Positions 21,392-32,089 of a DNA stretch of 64,000 nt are shown piece by piece (positions within the stretch are counted from its first letter, which is position 1; each line of letters starts with the position of its first letter). A program made the translations under genes and the position numbers. The notes beneath the pieces are model-generated. The model saw only the letters and a program-made list of their open reading frames with translations. It made no database searches and was not told where the DNA came from. Origin of the DNA: Massospora cicadina (Eukaryota > Entomophthoromycota > Entomophthoromycetes > Entomophthorales > Entomophthoraceae); the NCBI GenBank assembly GCA_022478985.1, contig JAKSZP010006738.1, forward strand, positions 94,845 to 158,844, read 5' to 3'.

Positions 21392-22375
21392 TGTGATGGA
21401 CGGGGTCTCTGAAAACTGCCACAAAGAAGTTAGGCAAGAGTGCCCAAGTGAGGGCCCCCATAGGCAGGATAGACCTGCAGTTGAGAGATCCCAAATCTGA
21501 CTATGCAGAAACCACTTTACCACAAAAGGTTTGGACCACAGTTAGGACAATGCTGGCGCCCAGAAGGAGGGCCTGACCCCTGAGAGGGCGTACAGGGACT
21601 GAATGGCCCTGTCAAAGTCTGAACTGCTGTCCATGTGGTGGATTCCTGGGTTTTTCTTAATAAAGTGATTTTCAAATGCGCAAAACTAATTTTAGAACTT
21701 ATCAAGTTTTATTTAGGCTTTTAGAAGAAGAAACTGCTCTAAACAGTTTCGCCTGCTCAACTTTATACTGAGCTTATTGGGGAAGAGCGGGTCCTGTTCC
21801 CGCGAAGTCTGTGGCATCTTCCAGCGGTGGGCCCTATTTGAGAATCTAGACCCTCGATTTTGGTGTTGAGGCCCATTCTCAAACTCGAACTGGGTACCCT
21901 CAGGGTTGCAGAAACTTTTCCGCATTCATTATTTGGCTGAATTGCTCTTGAAGCCTGGGGCATTCCTCGCCCATATTCCCTGATATTGGTTCATTGCCTC
22001 TTTTGGGAATATTTTGTTTGGCGGCATCTGGTTGGCCAGAGCGCCGTTTGCAAGGATTTTCCTCCTTGTTGATACTCCTAAATGCAACGGATTCAGCCTC
22101 TTATTGGTCAGAAATTCACGTCGAGGGTCTGATCCCTCATCACCGCATTTAGCAATATTGGATTTGGCAGCATCTGGTTGGCTAGAGCGTCATTTCTGGG
22201 CTTCCCTTCCCTGTCAGCCTTTCTTTTAATATTGCTTCCGATTTCAAGGCATCTGATTCATCAGATTGCCATTTACAATAATTGGAGCGGTTGAGCCCCC
22301 TCTCCCCTGGCCCTGACTATCACCTAAAGGAAGATTAGGGCTATATGGTGGTCAGGCAACGCCTTGACCGTTACA
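21392..22375 (-). repeat. ChromoC 3' LTR
   Basis: It starts TGTGATGGAC and ends CCGTTACA on the plus strand. A polypurine tract adjoins at 22376-22388 (TGGGGAGGGTGA on minus). Confidence 0.9.
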
Positions 22376-24552
22376 TCACCCTCCCCAGATGAGAGCCCCC
22401 TCTGGTTCCAAACTCCTCCACCTTCTGTGGGCAGTTGCTGCAGTCATCAGCCATCTGCCAGGTGGACTCCTCACTGGGTATCCTACCCATTTAATTAGGT
22501 AAGCCTTTTTCCGCAAAATTTTTGACTTCAAGATCTCCTCCACCTCATACTCTGCCTCTCGGGTTTCCTGAGTGTACAGGCTCTGGCTTCTCTGGGAGAG
22601 GGCCTTCAAACTTCCTAAGTTGTGAGACATGCAGCACTGGGTGCACCCGTGATCCCTCGGGGAACTCAAGCTTGTACGCCACTTTGTTTACCTGGTGGAG
22701 GACTTTGAATGGGTCAGAGCAACTGGTCCAAATTTCCTACAGCTTGCTGGCACCGAGTAGTTCTTCGCGTTGATCATCACTAGGTCTTCTTCCTTTAGCT
22801 CCAGGGCCTCAGATGGGTGAGCGTTGGCCTTCCTCTTCTGCATATCTATCACTTTGACTAAGTTTGCATGCAAGGCTTTCAGGTATTCCTTCATTTCCGT
22901 TGCCAAGTCGTTGGCCGCGCTGGTTGGACCTCTGGGGTGGGTTTCCATCATCTTTGGGTGGAGCCCGTAGTTTGCTATAGAATGGCGACATTCCTGTTGA
23001 TGAATGGGTCAAGTTATTGTATGCAAATTGGGCTAGTCTTAGCCAGTCCGTCCAGCGTTCCTGTTGTGTAGTCATGTAGCATCTCAGGTACTGCTTGAGG
23101 ACTTGGTTAACTCGTTCCATCTGGCCGTCAGACTGCGGGTGGTAAGCTGAGGATCTGCATGGCTTGATTTGAAGATTTTCAAGTAGGTGTTGCCAAAATT
23201 GGGCATGAATTGCAAGCCTCTATTTGATACTATCTCCTCCGGTAGACTGTGGCGGGCGAACACCTCATTAACAAAGATGTCCGCCATGCCCTTTGCTGTG
23301 ATGGTGGAGTTACAAGGAAAGAATTCTGTGTAATTGTCATTCTATTTACCACCACCATCACAGCGTCATATCCTTTGATTTTGGAAGCCCCATTATGAAG
23401 TCCACACACTAATAGGGACCATGAGTTTTCCTAAAGGCTTCTGCCTAACATGCTTGGAACGGGCACAAGTGATGCATTTCTGGATGTACTCCCTTATGGC
23501 ACTGGGCATCCCCGGCCAGGAGTAACTTCGGGAAAGGAGCTCTATGGTTTTCTCATTTCTGGGGTGTCCTGCCAAAGGGTGGTCGTGGAAAGCGCTTATC
23601 GCCTCCTCCTGGAGCTCGCGGTTGGGCAGCCATGGGCGCCCTTTGTGGAGAATGAGGCCTTTCCTTTTACAGAAATTCTTATGTTGCTCGTTCTCTACCC
23701 CCTCCTCCAGGTCCTTCCACAGTGTTGTCCCATACTTTGAGCTTCGCTGGGCAGCCTGGAGCTTTTCTCTTAATTCCTTGGTGGCATTCTGGATGACAGC
23801 AAACACATTAGATGGCAACATAGTGGCGGTGTTGTATGCATCCAGCTCCTCCCTTGGGAAGGACTTACCTGGGTCCCTGCTCAAGAGATCTGGGATGAGG
23901 TTGCTTTCCCCCGGCTTGTACACAATCCTAAAATCATAAGATGCCAGCTCTAGGTGCCATCTGGCCTGGCGCTGGTTCCATACGCTTTGGGCTCTTGTGA
24001 AATTCGAGGGCTCTGTGGTCCGTTCTGATAGTAAAGGGATGTCTGGCGTAGAGTAAGTGGTGCTGCCATTCCTCCAAGGCTGATACAATCGCTAAGAGCT
24101 CCTTGTCATACACGGGGTAGTTGGTCTCAGCGGGCAGCATTTTCCTGCTAAAGTAGCTTACGGGATGGTTTACTCCATCTTATCCTTCTTGTAGCAGGAC
24201 TGCCCCAATTGCAAAGTTGGAGGCGTCAGTCTCCACTATGAAGGGACATTTGGCGTCGGGATGGGCTAGTGCTGGTGCCTTCATGAGACTCTTCTTGATG
24301 GCTTGGAAGGCTGTCTCCTCCTCTTTTCCCCAATAGAACGGGACCTGCCCTGTCAGGAGAGTTAGGGGCCGCCATCTTGGACAGGTCTTTTGCGAACCTC
24401 CTTAGGAAGTTCACCACGCCCAGGAAACTTCTAATGCCCGTTCTATCTTTAGGGGCGACCACTCCCTTACTGCCTTCAGCTTTTCCGGGCATATGGCTGT
24501 TCCCCCTTGGAAGACTACATTCCCTAAGAAGGAGACTGAGTCCTTGTAGAAC
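22376..24552 (-). pseudogene. ChromoC RNase H, integrase and chromodomain
   Basis: RNase H: 23934-24140 encodes [21 protein letters not shown] and [11 protein letters not shown]. Integrase: the H-x-H-CITC zinc-binding region lies in 23393-24088 (HPLAGH...WPGM...CITCARSK). The core has the first Asp as Asn (VVVNRM near 23330), the second also as Asn (VSNRGLQF near 23215), and the Glu kept (ERVNQVLKQYL near 23100). A C-terminal VHPVLHVSQLRKF block precedes a chromodomain near 22400-22600 (EYEVEEIL...YLIKWVGY), the module that guides chromovirus insertion to chromatin marks. Frames change at about 24360, 24140 and 23290 and again downstream, so no continuous product is possible. Confidence 0.85.
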
Positions 24553-25917
24553 TCACATTTTGATGGCTTCCAAGCGGAGGTCCGCCTTGCTGAAGGCTTT
24601 CAGCACGCTCAGCACATCTCCTTTGTGGTCCTCCTTGGTCCTGGAAAACACAAGTATGTCATCCATGTACGCCACACAACATCTTCCAATCAGGTTTCCT
24701 AAGGCGTTGTTTATGGTACGTTGGAATACTGCTGGGGCGTTCTTGAGGCCAAAAGGCATCACCTTGTACTCAAAAACTCCTAGGTGGCACTTAAAAGCCG
24801 TATATTGTTGTTGTTTGGCGATTACCGGAACTTGGTTGAAAGCGTCAACCAGGCCCAACTTGGTGAAAACCTGGCTACCCGAGATCATCTGAGAGATGGT
24901 CTCTATCAGAGGGATGGGGTAGGGGTCAGAATCGGTGATTGCGTTCAGCCGCTGGTAGTCACACACGCCGAAGCTCGCCACTTGCTTTTGGGACTAGAAG
25001 TATTGGTGACACCACTGGCGAATGGACGGGACAATCATCCCGCGCTCCAGCATTTCCTTGACATAGACCTCCAGGGCCGCCCTCGCCTTAAGGCTCAAAG
25101 GGTAAACGGGACAGCCCTTGGGGAATTCCGCATCCTTTTTGAACTTGAAGATGAAAGGGTAAGGACCTTTTGGGGTGGTAGAGGGAGCTTGGTTCTTCTT
25201 GAACAGGTGAGCATATGCACGAAATTTGTTGGGTATGTCCGCCTCCGTCTCCAGCCCTACTACTGCATTCACCCCAGGCTTCCCTCCGCCAGTGGTGAAG
25301 AAATCTAGTGCTACTGGGGGTTGGTTCTTGGGGTATAGCATGACCAGGCGCTCCTGCAGTTTGAACTGAGAGGAGTAGTTGTGCCACCACTCCATGCCTA
25401 GGATTATGGGATGAGGCAGATTTTTAATAGTACTGAATGACTCTTGGAAAATGTGAGGCCCCTGATGCAGCAACACCTGGGTCTTGATCTTCCAACTGCT
25501 AACCGTTTTTGAGGTGTCTGCCAGCGTCACGGCTCCCTTCCATTCCATTTCCAGCCTCATTTCTTTTGCTAACCCGTGATCTAGGTAATTCTCTTCCGCT
25601 CCAGTGTCCACCAGCGCCCACAGCTGATCCTCCCTCTTTCTTCCCCAGAGCTGTAACGAATAGGGGACATAGAGATAAGACGAGGTTTTTCCTTTATTGA
25701 TGGTAGCAACGCGCGCTGGAGTAAGGCGGAAGTTGTAAGAGGGATTAGGGTTTCCCTCTCTATGGTTCTCTGAAGTGTTTACCCCATTGGTGGAGCCGGA
25801 GGGCGAACCCTGTATGGACTTCTGTGAGGGATTGGAGACTGGCTCAGACTCAGCTCAGCGGCCGTAGAACTTCCCCTGTTGTACTCCGGTATGGGCCTTT
25901 GCTTTCACTAACGCTAG
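24553..25917 (-). pseudogene. ChromoC protease and reverse transcriptase
   Basis: Protease active site VDTGAEENYLD lies near 25590-25620. A protease-RT linker with ILGMEWW follows, then RT blocks: FPKGCPVYPLSLKA, DYQRLNAITDSDPYP, LGLVDAFNQVPV, MPFGLKNAPAVFQ, and an intact catalytic box YMDDILVFS (about 24640-24666). The frame is shared with gag. It is broken by one TAG at about 24991-24993, by the TAA at 25918, by another stop near 25857 and by the stop at 24553. This is the least damaged RT in the window. Confidence 0.85.
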
Positions 25918-26589
25918 TTAGCCCTCAACCTGGGTCACGATTGAAATCTCCTCATCGAGGGTAGCTCCCAGGCGAGTGGCATCCAATGCTGTAAGGATGT
26001 CTGGGCGGAGGTTCTGGCGGAACATTTGTGCTATCTGGGTAGGGGTGACCTTGGCAGCCTTGGCCAAAGGGCAGTACACACGGGCGTACTCCATGACCGA
26101 CATCTTTCCTTGAGTCAGGTTCAGAAGGGCGGACCATGCAGCGTCTTGGGAGTCATTTGGCGTAGCCACTCTCTCAACCAGATGAAGACATTCCTCCAAG
26201 GTGGTAGGGAGCATCGTCTGAGTTTCCAGTAGCTCAGTGAACCAATCCGCTAGGTTTCTGGGCAGGGCGGTTACTATCTGGGCGATCTGAAGTGACACGG
26301 GGGCTGTTCCTCCTGACGTCATGGTCAGCTGGGCTTGAAGTTTCACACGCGAGAAGGTGGTGTGCAAGGTGCTCAACTCTCCAGGGGTGAGGGCCTGTCA
26401 GAACTCAGATGCGGACTGCTCGGGTTGAAAGTAGACGTTGGTATGCCCTTTTGAGGGAAAGAAACGGGCAACTTCTCTTATGAGAAATAGAAGAGAGAAG
26501 ATGACCATCAAACACGTGGTTGGGTGGTCATACCACGCAGGCAGGGCGCGTTCAGATGGCTTATCCACCATATCCAGGAAAAGAGACAT
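25918..26589 (-). pseudogene. ChromoC Gag
   Basis: The ATG at 26587-26589 opens a frame only 21 nt after the 5' LTR. One TGA (26395-26397) interrupts it before the well-formed 25918-26376 part, a retrotransposon Gag-type helical domain with WFTELLETQ...LEECLHLVERVA...QMFRQNLRPDI. TAA closes it at 25918, in the same frame as protease, so Gag and Pol were probably one polyprotein as in Tf1. No zinc knuckle is visible in the Gly/Gln-rich tail. Confidence 0.78.
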
Positions 26590-26600
26590 CAAGTTAAATG

Positions 26601-26610
26601 AGTTTTGTCT
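26601..26610 (-). promoter_or_regulatory. ChromoC self-priming primer-binding site
   Basis: Directly after the 5' LTR the element strand reads AGACAAAACT. Together with the last LTR base (26611) this makes 11 nt perfectly complementary to the predicted first 11 nt of the transcript (26950 down to 26940). It lacks the TGG start expected of a tRNA-type PBS. Confidence 0.75.
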
Positions 26611-27598
26611 TGTGTCGGACAGGGTCTCTGAAAACTGCCACAAAGCAGTTAGGCAAGAGTGCCCAAGTGAGGGCCCACAGGCAGGATAGACCCGCAGTTG
26701 AGTGATCCCAAATCTGACTATGCGGAAACCACTTTACCACAAAGGTTTGGACCACAGTTAGGACAATGCTGGCGCCCAGGAGGAGGACCTGACCCCCTGA
26801 GAGGGCGTACAGGGACTGAATGGCCCTGTCAAAGTCTGAACTGCTGTCCATGTGGTGGATTCCGGGTTTTCTTAATAAAGTGATTTGCAAATGCGCAAAA
26901 CTAACTTTAGAATTTATTAAGTTTTATTTAGGTTTATAGAAGACAAAACTGCTCTAAACAGTTTCGCCTGCTCAGCTTTATACTGAGCTTATTGAGGAAG
27001 AGCGGGTCCTGTTCCCGCGAAGTCTGCGGGCATCTTCCTGGCGGTGGGCCCTATTCCAAGAATCTAGACCCTCGATTTTGGCGTCGAGGCCCATTCTTGA
27101 ACTTGGGCTGGGTACCCCTCAGGGTTGCGGAAACTTTTCCGCATTCATTATTTAGCTTCGAATTGCTCTTGAAGCTCAGGGCATTCCCTCACCCATATTC
27201 CCTGATATTGGTTCTTTGCCTCTTTTGGGAATATTTTGTTTGGCGGCATCTGGTTGGCCAGAGCGCCGTTTGCAAGGATTTTCCTCCTTGTCAATACTCC
27301 TAAATGAAACAGATTTTGTCTCCAATTGGTCAGAAATTCGCGTCTGAGGTTCCAATCTCTCGTTGCTGTATTTAGCAATATTGGATTTGGCAGCATCTGG
27401 TTGGCCAGAGCGCCATTTCCGAGGCTTCCCTTCCCTGTCAGCCTTTCAATCTAATATTACTTCTGATTTTAGGCATCTGATTCATCAGATTGCCATTTAC
27501 AATTATTGGAGCAGTTGAGCCCCTCTCCCCTGGCCTCGACTATTGCCCTAGGGAAGATTAGGGCTATGTGGTGGTCAGGCAACGCCTTGACCGTTACA
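26611..27598 (-). repeat. ChromoC 5' LTR
   Basis: Runs TGTGTCGGAC to CCGTTACA on the plus strand, 988 bp. On the element strand U3 is about 27598-26951 and R/U5 is 26950-26611, judged from the TATA box and the self-primer match. AATAAA signals occur at about 26923-26928 and 26913-26918. Confidence 0.9.
26940..26982 (-). promoter_or_regulatory. ChromoC core promoter and predicted transcript start
   Basis: The TATA box TATAAA occupies 26982-26977 (minus). Thirty-two nt downstream of its first T lies AGTTTTGTCTT (26950-26940), the exact complement of the PBS. The spacing is what a TATA-directed start would give, so 26950 is the likely +1. Confidence 0.65.
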
Positions 27599-27603
27599 AA
27601 GAG
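27599..27603. repeat. ChromoC TSD, right copy
   Basis: AAGAG, matching 21387-21391. GypA-2 gag resumes directly after. Confidence 0.85.
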
Positions 27604-28975
27604 GGTCCAGGGTGGAAAGTTTGGGGTTGTTCAGCGTAACTTGGCCCAGGTTGGTAAGATGATTGTTGACGTTCAGCATAGCTAGGTTATGGTCAATAGC
27701 TGGGTTGCTGACAGTTTTTGTGACCAGCCCATTGACGCTGATCAAACTGTTGAGTATAATTCAGCTGAGGACGAGGCGCAGAGTTATAGAAAGGCTGCTG
27801 ATTACTATATAGAGCTTATTTGGATGAGAGTTTTCTCATGAATAAGAGGGTGCAGTAGTGGCAGTAGCCTTATGTTCCATATTTGGTGGTGGAAAGTTAG
27901 GGGATATGTGACACAAAACTGTACAATAAATGAGCAGAAGTACATCATCATCCAGATGCGGCAAAATGACATTGTGAAGTTCTTAATTTGGTTTCACCGT
28001 GGAGGTTATAAAGATTCACATGTCAGCTTCTGCTAAGTACCCTGCCCCAATCAGCATGTGGGCTTCCATTGTAATTGATCAGCAAACTTCAGGAGAGTCT
28101 CATTTTGTTGGAATCTGATTGTTGAGAATTCTGCTTTCCATTGCGACATATTTGAGGTACCCCCAAACAGGCGGAGTATGGTATCCTTCACATCCTTTTA
28201 GGTGACAGAGCTACTTGGGTGATAACAGGTGACATGATCGGCACTCCCAACATCCAAGGCAGATATCAACAACTTAGCCTTCCATTTATCAGTAGCACCC
28301 TCCGCTTCAAACTCAAACCATTTGAAGAAACCATGAATGTTCTCTTTCTTGATCAAACAGAAGTAATTTTTCTATATTAACCTCCTCATCCCGTTCATGG
28401 GGTTTTGGCCCATACTGAGGAATGGTTTGAGATCTGAAAACAATTTCCTGATGAGAAGCCAGTTCAGCAGATTTTGGGATGTTCGCCGCTTCAGGGGTCG
28501 CATGACCTTCTGCCATAGGCAGTACCGCCATTACTTGAGGGAAGTGGCGTTCCAACTCATATTCATATCCAGTATTACCATCCTGGGTGAAGTAGCTCTG
28601 ACCAGCGTCAGGTTCTTCCTCATATGATGCCCCCTCTTGATGGTCATCCTTGTTCCAGCGAGAAGACTGAGAGGTATTGGTAAATCTTTGCTCTGCACAC
28701 TGCAGCCATTTAGTTGTATCATTCAATTGGTTGGCGAGTTCTTTGTTATGTTGTCCCAAGATTTGCATTTGGCTAAACGTGATATAAAGCTGGTGCATGA
28801 CAGCATCTCATTATTGAAGGAGTTCTTCTGGTTTTTGAGCACTGCATTTAAGGTAAGTTTGAGTTCCTCATATCCAGCTGGTGCAGTGTACCATGAAGAT
28901 TCCCCAGAAACAGAGGCTGTGTAAAGCATGGCTGGCGACTGGAGTTCTGGAGTGTTTGGTGGTTGATCAATGGGC
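27604..28975 (-). pseudogene. GypA-2 Gag, N-terminal and central part
   Basis: The likely start is the Met at 28929, soon after the PBS. 28723-28929 and 28313-28798 give the N-terminal region: YEELKLTLNAVLKNQK, a Gln-rich coiled-coil-like stretch, an acidic linker, and a His/Pro-rich end. Further on, FFKWFEFEAEGATDKWKAKLL and FSTIRFQQNETLLKFADQL mark the Gag core. The same blocks recur in GypA-1, -3 and -4. Frames change at several points. Confidence 0.68.
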
Positions 28976-28993
28976 CCCCTTTAAGGAGCACCA
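28976..28993 (-). promoter_or_regulatory. GypA-2 primer-binding site
   Basis: The element strand reads TGGTGCTCCTTAAAGGGG: the TGGTGCTC start fits the PBS consensus and the middle has decayed. One base separates it from the LTR. Confidence 0.65.
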
Positions 28994-28994
28994 C

Positions 28995-29557
28995 TGTTAA
29001 AAATCGGATGGTACCATTAGGATCCGCCATATTTTTCATACAGTTCAAACCCACTGAGCAACAGACAGACAATGTGGGGATCATCGTTACTTCTGACACA
29101 CATGAATTTAATACTTAAGACTAGGAGCAATTGCCCCAATCAACTTTTTTATTTACTTTAATAAATACAGCAATCTTTTGCTGTCCCGTTCTCTCTCTAC
29201 AATTAACGATCTTCTTCTCTCAATTGCCCATATTGCTTATATACAGCGGCTTCAAGCATTACTGCTCTCATAGCTTGGGCTATTCTATTCCACCAATTCT
29301 CCTAAAATTTAGCTTGTTATTCTCTAATCCTCTATCACCCTAATCGTACGTGATTTATTTTGTATTTGTCAAATGTTGACATCGCCTTATCACCTTATCA
29401 CTTTATTTAGAGGTGATCAATAATAACCCATTATATCCCAATATCGCCTCATCTTGAGGCACTCAAATAAGTGTAACTTATATCATGTTCAGCATATTCT
29501 TCCCAATCCACCCTAGCTGTCCCATGATTATTGTCCAGTCATACAGGAATTGTGACA
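28995..29557 (-). repeat. GypA-2 5' LTR
   Basis: 563 bp, TGTTAAAA to TGTGACA on the plus strand. A TATATAAG box on the element strand lies near 29237. Confidence 0.88.
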
Positions 29558-29562
29558 ATGAC
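29558..29562. repeat. GypA-2 TSD, right copy
   Basis: ATGAC, identical to 16791-16795. Confidence 0.85.
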
Positions 29563-30137
29563 ATTTTACAGCTCATGGTATGGCTTCATGGTGGAGGTCA
29601 TCACAAATGCACATGTCAGATTTAGATAAAATCCCTGCCACAATTAACATGTGAGCTTCTTCTGAGAATCAATTTAGAAAACTAGGTGATTGTCTCATTA
29701 CGCTGAAAACCAATGGTCAAAAATTCAGCCTTTTGCTGTGACAACTTTGCGTACCCCCAAACAACCACAACACAGTATCCTTCACTTCTTAGTATGAAAT
29801 GGAACTGTTTGGAAGATAGGGGGTGAGTTTATTGGCACTTTCAATATCTAAGGTGGATATCAATGGTTTTGCTTTCTGCTGGTCAAAGAGTCCTTCTGTT
29901 GCAAACTTTAATCTCTTGAAGAACCCATGACTATTTCCATCACTAATGAATGGAGGCAATTTATCACTACAAACCTTCTGAAGAAGCTTATCCTGGCTTT
30001 TGAGAACAGCGTCTATGGCAAGTTTAAGTTCCGCTTATTTGACTGGTATAGTATGTTATGATGATCCCCAGTACATGCAAGCCTGATGAGCCATGGCTAG
30101 TAACTAAAGATTTATTTTGGATAATTGATCAATGAGA
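29563..30137 (-). pseudogene. GypA-1 Gag, N-terminal remainder
   Basis: The sequence aligns with the Gag core of GypA-2 (28000-28160) and GypA-3 (45500-45660), for example the region encoding AEAHVL and the SAVKPY block. It is the other half of the gag that was cut at 16790. Highly decayed, no long frame. Confidence 0.62.
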
Positions 30138-30155
30138 CCCTTGTAGTGAGCACCA
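30138..30155 (-). promoter_or_regulatory. GypA-1 primer-binding site
   Basis: The element strand reads TGGTGCTCACTACAAGGG, one base inside the LTR. Near-identical sites sit at the same place in GypA-3, GypA-4, GypB-1 and GypB-2. Confidence 0.75.
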
Positions 30156-30156
30156 C

Positions 30157-30715
30157 TGTTATAAATTTGGCAGTATCTTGGAGAAATGCCATAAGGGTTT
30201 TGCGCAGGGTTCAGCCCACTGATTAATAGGAACAACAATACGACGATTGTCATCCTCAAACAAAGTATTAAACTAAAAAATAGATCAGTTGCTATAATGA
30301 CACTCCTTTAATTAATTTTTAATAATTACACCAGATCCTCGCTTTTCTGCTCGTTCTAAATTATCAACAATCCTACTCTTCCAATCTACTTTTTTCAGTG
30401 ATACATCAGCAACTTTGGTCAATGCTGACCATTTTGCTTATTAATTTGTTCTACCACATCTCATTGGTTCTGGAGGAGGTTATTATATATATTAAATTCA
30501 TTATTGCCGAGTTAAAGCTTTTTCCAATTATTCATATTTCATTGACATCTCCTAATCACCTTATTTAGATGCAATCCAATACCATCTTTGTCTATTCCAA
30601 TATTGCCAAATCATAAGCCACTCAAAATTGTAACTCATATTCAGTCTTGGCGGATTCTACCCCATTTCAGGTAATGACTTAGGGATTATAGTCCAGTCAT
30701 ATAAGATTTGCAACA
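30157..30715 (-). repeat. GypA-1 5' LTR
   Basis: 559 bp, from TGTTATAAATTT to GCAACA on the plus strand. It shares with 6437-6661/11936-12296 the subtype block around GGGTTTTGCGCAGGG. Confidence 0.8.
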
Positions 30716-30990
30716 ATAACCTATATTTGAGGGCATCTTCTTTAGTATCCCTCTTAAGGTTTCATTAAATTTCTATAGCTACCATTTGAATATTTGTTGC
30801 AGGGAGTAATAAATGTTGCTTCACTCCAACTAAGTCTATCATTTTTATCATTAATTCTGATATAAAGTTCTTCCCATTTTTTAAGAGCAAGGTTTTGGGA
30901 CTGCTGGGGATACCCATTAATAGGTGAAGCCTCTTGCTAAGGGTATAACTTGCTAATATACAATCATTAGTATATGCCAAATTATTTTCC
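30716..30990 (-). pseudogene. GypD integrase core fragment
   Basis: Minus-strand ORF 30765-30980 reads GIPSSPKTLLLKNGKNFISEL...LVGVKQHLL. This is the region of the second catalytic Asp (here LKNG, Asp replaced) in Ty3/gypsy integrases. After a frame change, ERFNETLRGILKKMPSNIGY near 30725-30770 gives the third motif with its Glu. It stops at the LTR of GypA-1. Confidence 0.65.
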
Positions 30991-32089
30991 CAATAATTTT
31001 AGTTAAGCTAATTTTTTATGACAGGGATCATCCCCAATTACAATTATCATATTTCAGCTTGACTAATGGTCCTTAAACTATTGAGGACCAATCCTGATCG
31101 CAATTCATTTCTTACAATTATTAGCGACTAAAGCCAAAAATACTTGATCATTAATTTATTAATAATATATACGAAATATTATTATATGATAAGTAACCAA
31201 TGATGAGAGCTTTGCTAAGCTAGGCATTCAATCACCATCCTTTAGTCTCTTACCTCCTGCCTTTCCTGAATTCTTTGCCTCCCACTTTTGCCTTAGTACA
31301 ACATGTAGTGCGAGGGTAGCTTTTGATAATCTTATCACTTATCAACTAATCCTTAATTTTAATTTAAATTTTATATTACTTCTTTAAGATTCAGGGCTGG
31401 GGAACTTAGGGGGCTTTGGCTCCTCTCTCTTGGGAAGCGCAATGTACTAAGCATCCATGCCTGCCCTATTGTTGGAAATATGGGCTGGCACCAAGCGAAC
31501 GCCCCATCTAAAGAATTCTGATAGGGGCATCCATGTCAGGTTAAATAGTTGTAGAGAAAATGAGTGGTTGAGTTTACAAAGTGTTTTAAACACCTAGGAT
31601 TTGACCCAGTTGTTAAAGTAAGCAATGGTTACAATTATGAACTTTACTCTAATAAAAGGCAGTCAGAAGTTGTCTTGCCACATCAATAGACACGTTTTAA
31701 ATGGGGCCTTAGTGAATTGGGTAAACATAAAGCGTTTCTCCAGTAGATGGAAACTTTTATATGGTATTAATAATTTTAAGGCTGAAAAACTTCATTAGAC
31801 ATGGACTTCCAATAGAAAAGCTCCCTCAGATAGGCAACTTCATCTAAATTCTCACGGGAGATGTGCTTGTGAACTTCTATTGCTAATTTATTCTGGTCTC
31901 TGGGTATATTTCAAGGTAACATTTAATCTACATCTTCTTCTCAGTTTTCCAAAAAATCGCTGGGTGTCTTTGTAGCACTTTCTCAGAAATTTCATTACCT
32001 CATCCGTTTTTTCCTGCCATGCTTTGTCTAATAACCTTATTGCACATACTTCAATTTCACTCTGGAATTTGTAGGTCAAATGCTACTAG
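30991..32089. other. Unassigned part of GypD interval
   Basis: By position this should hold the integrase N-terminus, but I can align nothing convincingly. The ORF at 31888-32079 (minus) follows the RNase H block and is Arg/Lys-rich. The sequence around 31390-31540 is less AT-rich and unrecognised. Confidence 0.4.

Larger units (their letters stand above)
21392..27598 (-). mobile_element. ChromoC: Tf1/sushi-like chromovirus inside GypA-2
   Basis: A complete 6.2-kb element: LTRs 21392-22375 (984 bp) and 26611-27598 (988 bp), very alike by eye, with a perfect AAGAG TSD. Gag, protease and RT share one frame, and no CCHC knuckle is visible. The order is Gag-PR-RT-RH-IN-chromodomain. The leader between the 5' LTR and the gag ATG is only 21 nt and contains a self-complementary PBS. 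These are traits of fission-yeast Tf1 and its relatives. Several in-frame stops, frameshifts and D-to-N changes in integrase show it is dead. It is the youngest LTR element of this stack, both by position and by LTR similarity. Confidence 0.9.
16796..29557 (-). mobile_element. GypA-2: Ty3/gypsy element inside GypA-1 gag
   Basis: Two LTRs of 563 bp each (16796-17358 and 28995-29557) share subtype-specific sequence (GGTACC(G/A)TTAGGATCC near one end) and lie between perfect ATGAC duplications. The internal region runs in minus orientation and is itself split by ChromoC at 21392-27598. Without ChromoC the element is about 6.55 kb. The host gag sequence is continuous across the TSD. Confidence 0.9.
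6437..30715 (-). mobile_element. GypA-1: Ty3/gypsy LTR retrotransposon, host of a nested stack
   Basis: The two LTRs are 6437-6661 plus 11936-12296 (split by L1f-1) and 30157-30715. They share subtype features not found in the other GypA LTRs, such as the AGGGTTTTGCGCAGGGTT block. The internal region runs in IN-RH-RT-PR-gag order on the plus strand, so the element is on minus. It is interrupted at 16796-29557 by GypA-2; gag resumes at 29563 and reaches the PBS at 30138-30155. All domains carry stops, frameshifts and catalytic changes. Without its insertions it would be about 6.2 kb. The outer TSD cannot be confirmed: the right flank is ATAAC, while the left flank is degenerate. Confidence 0.8.
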
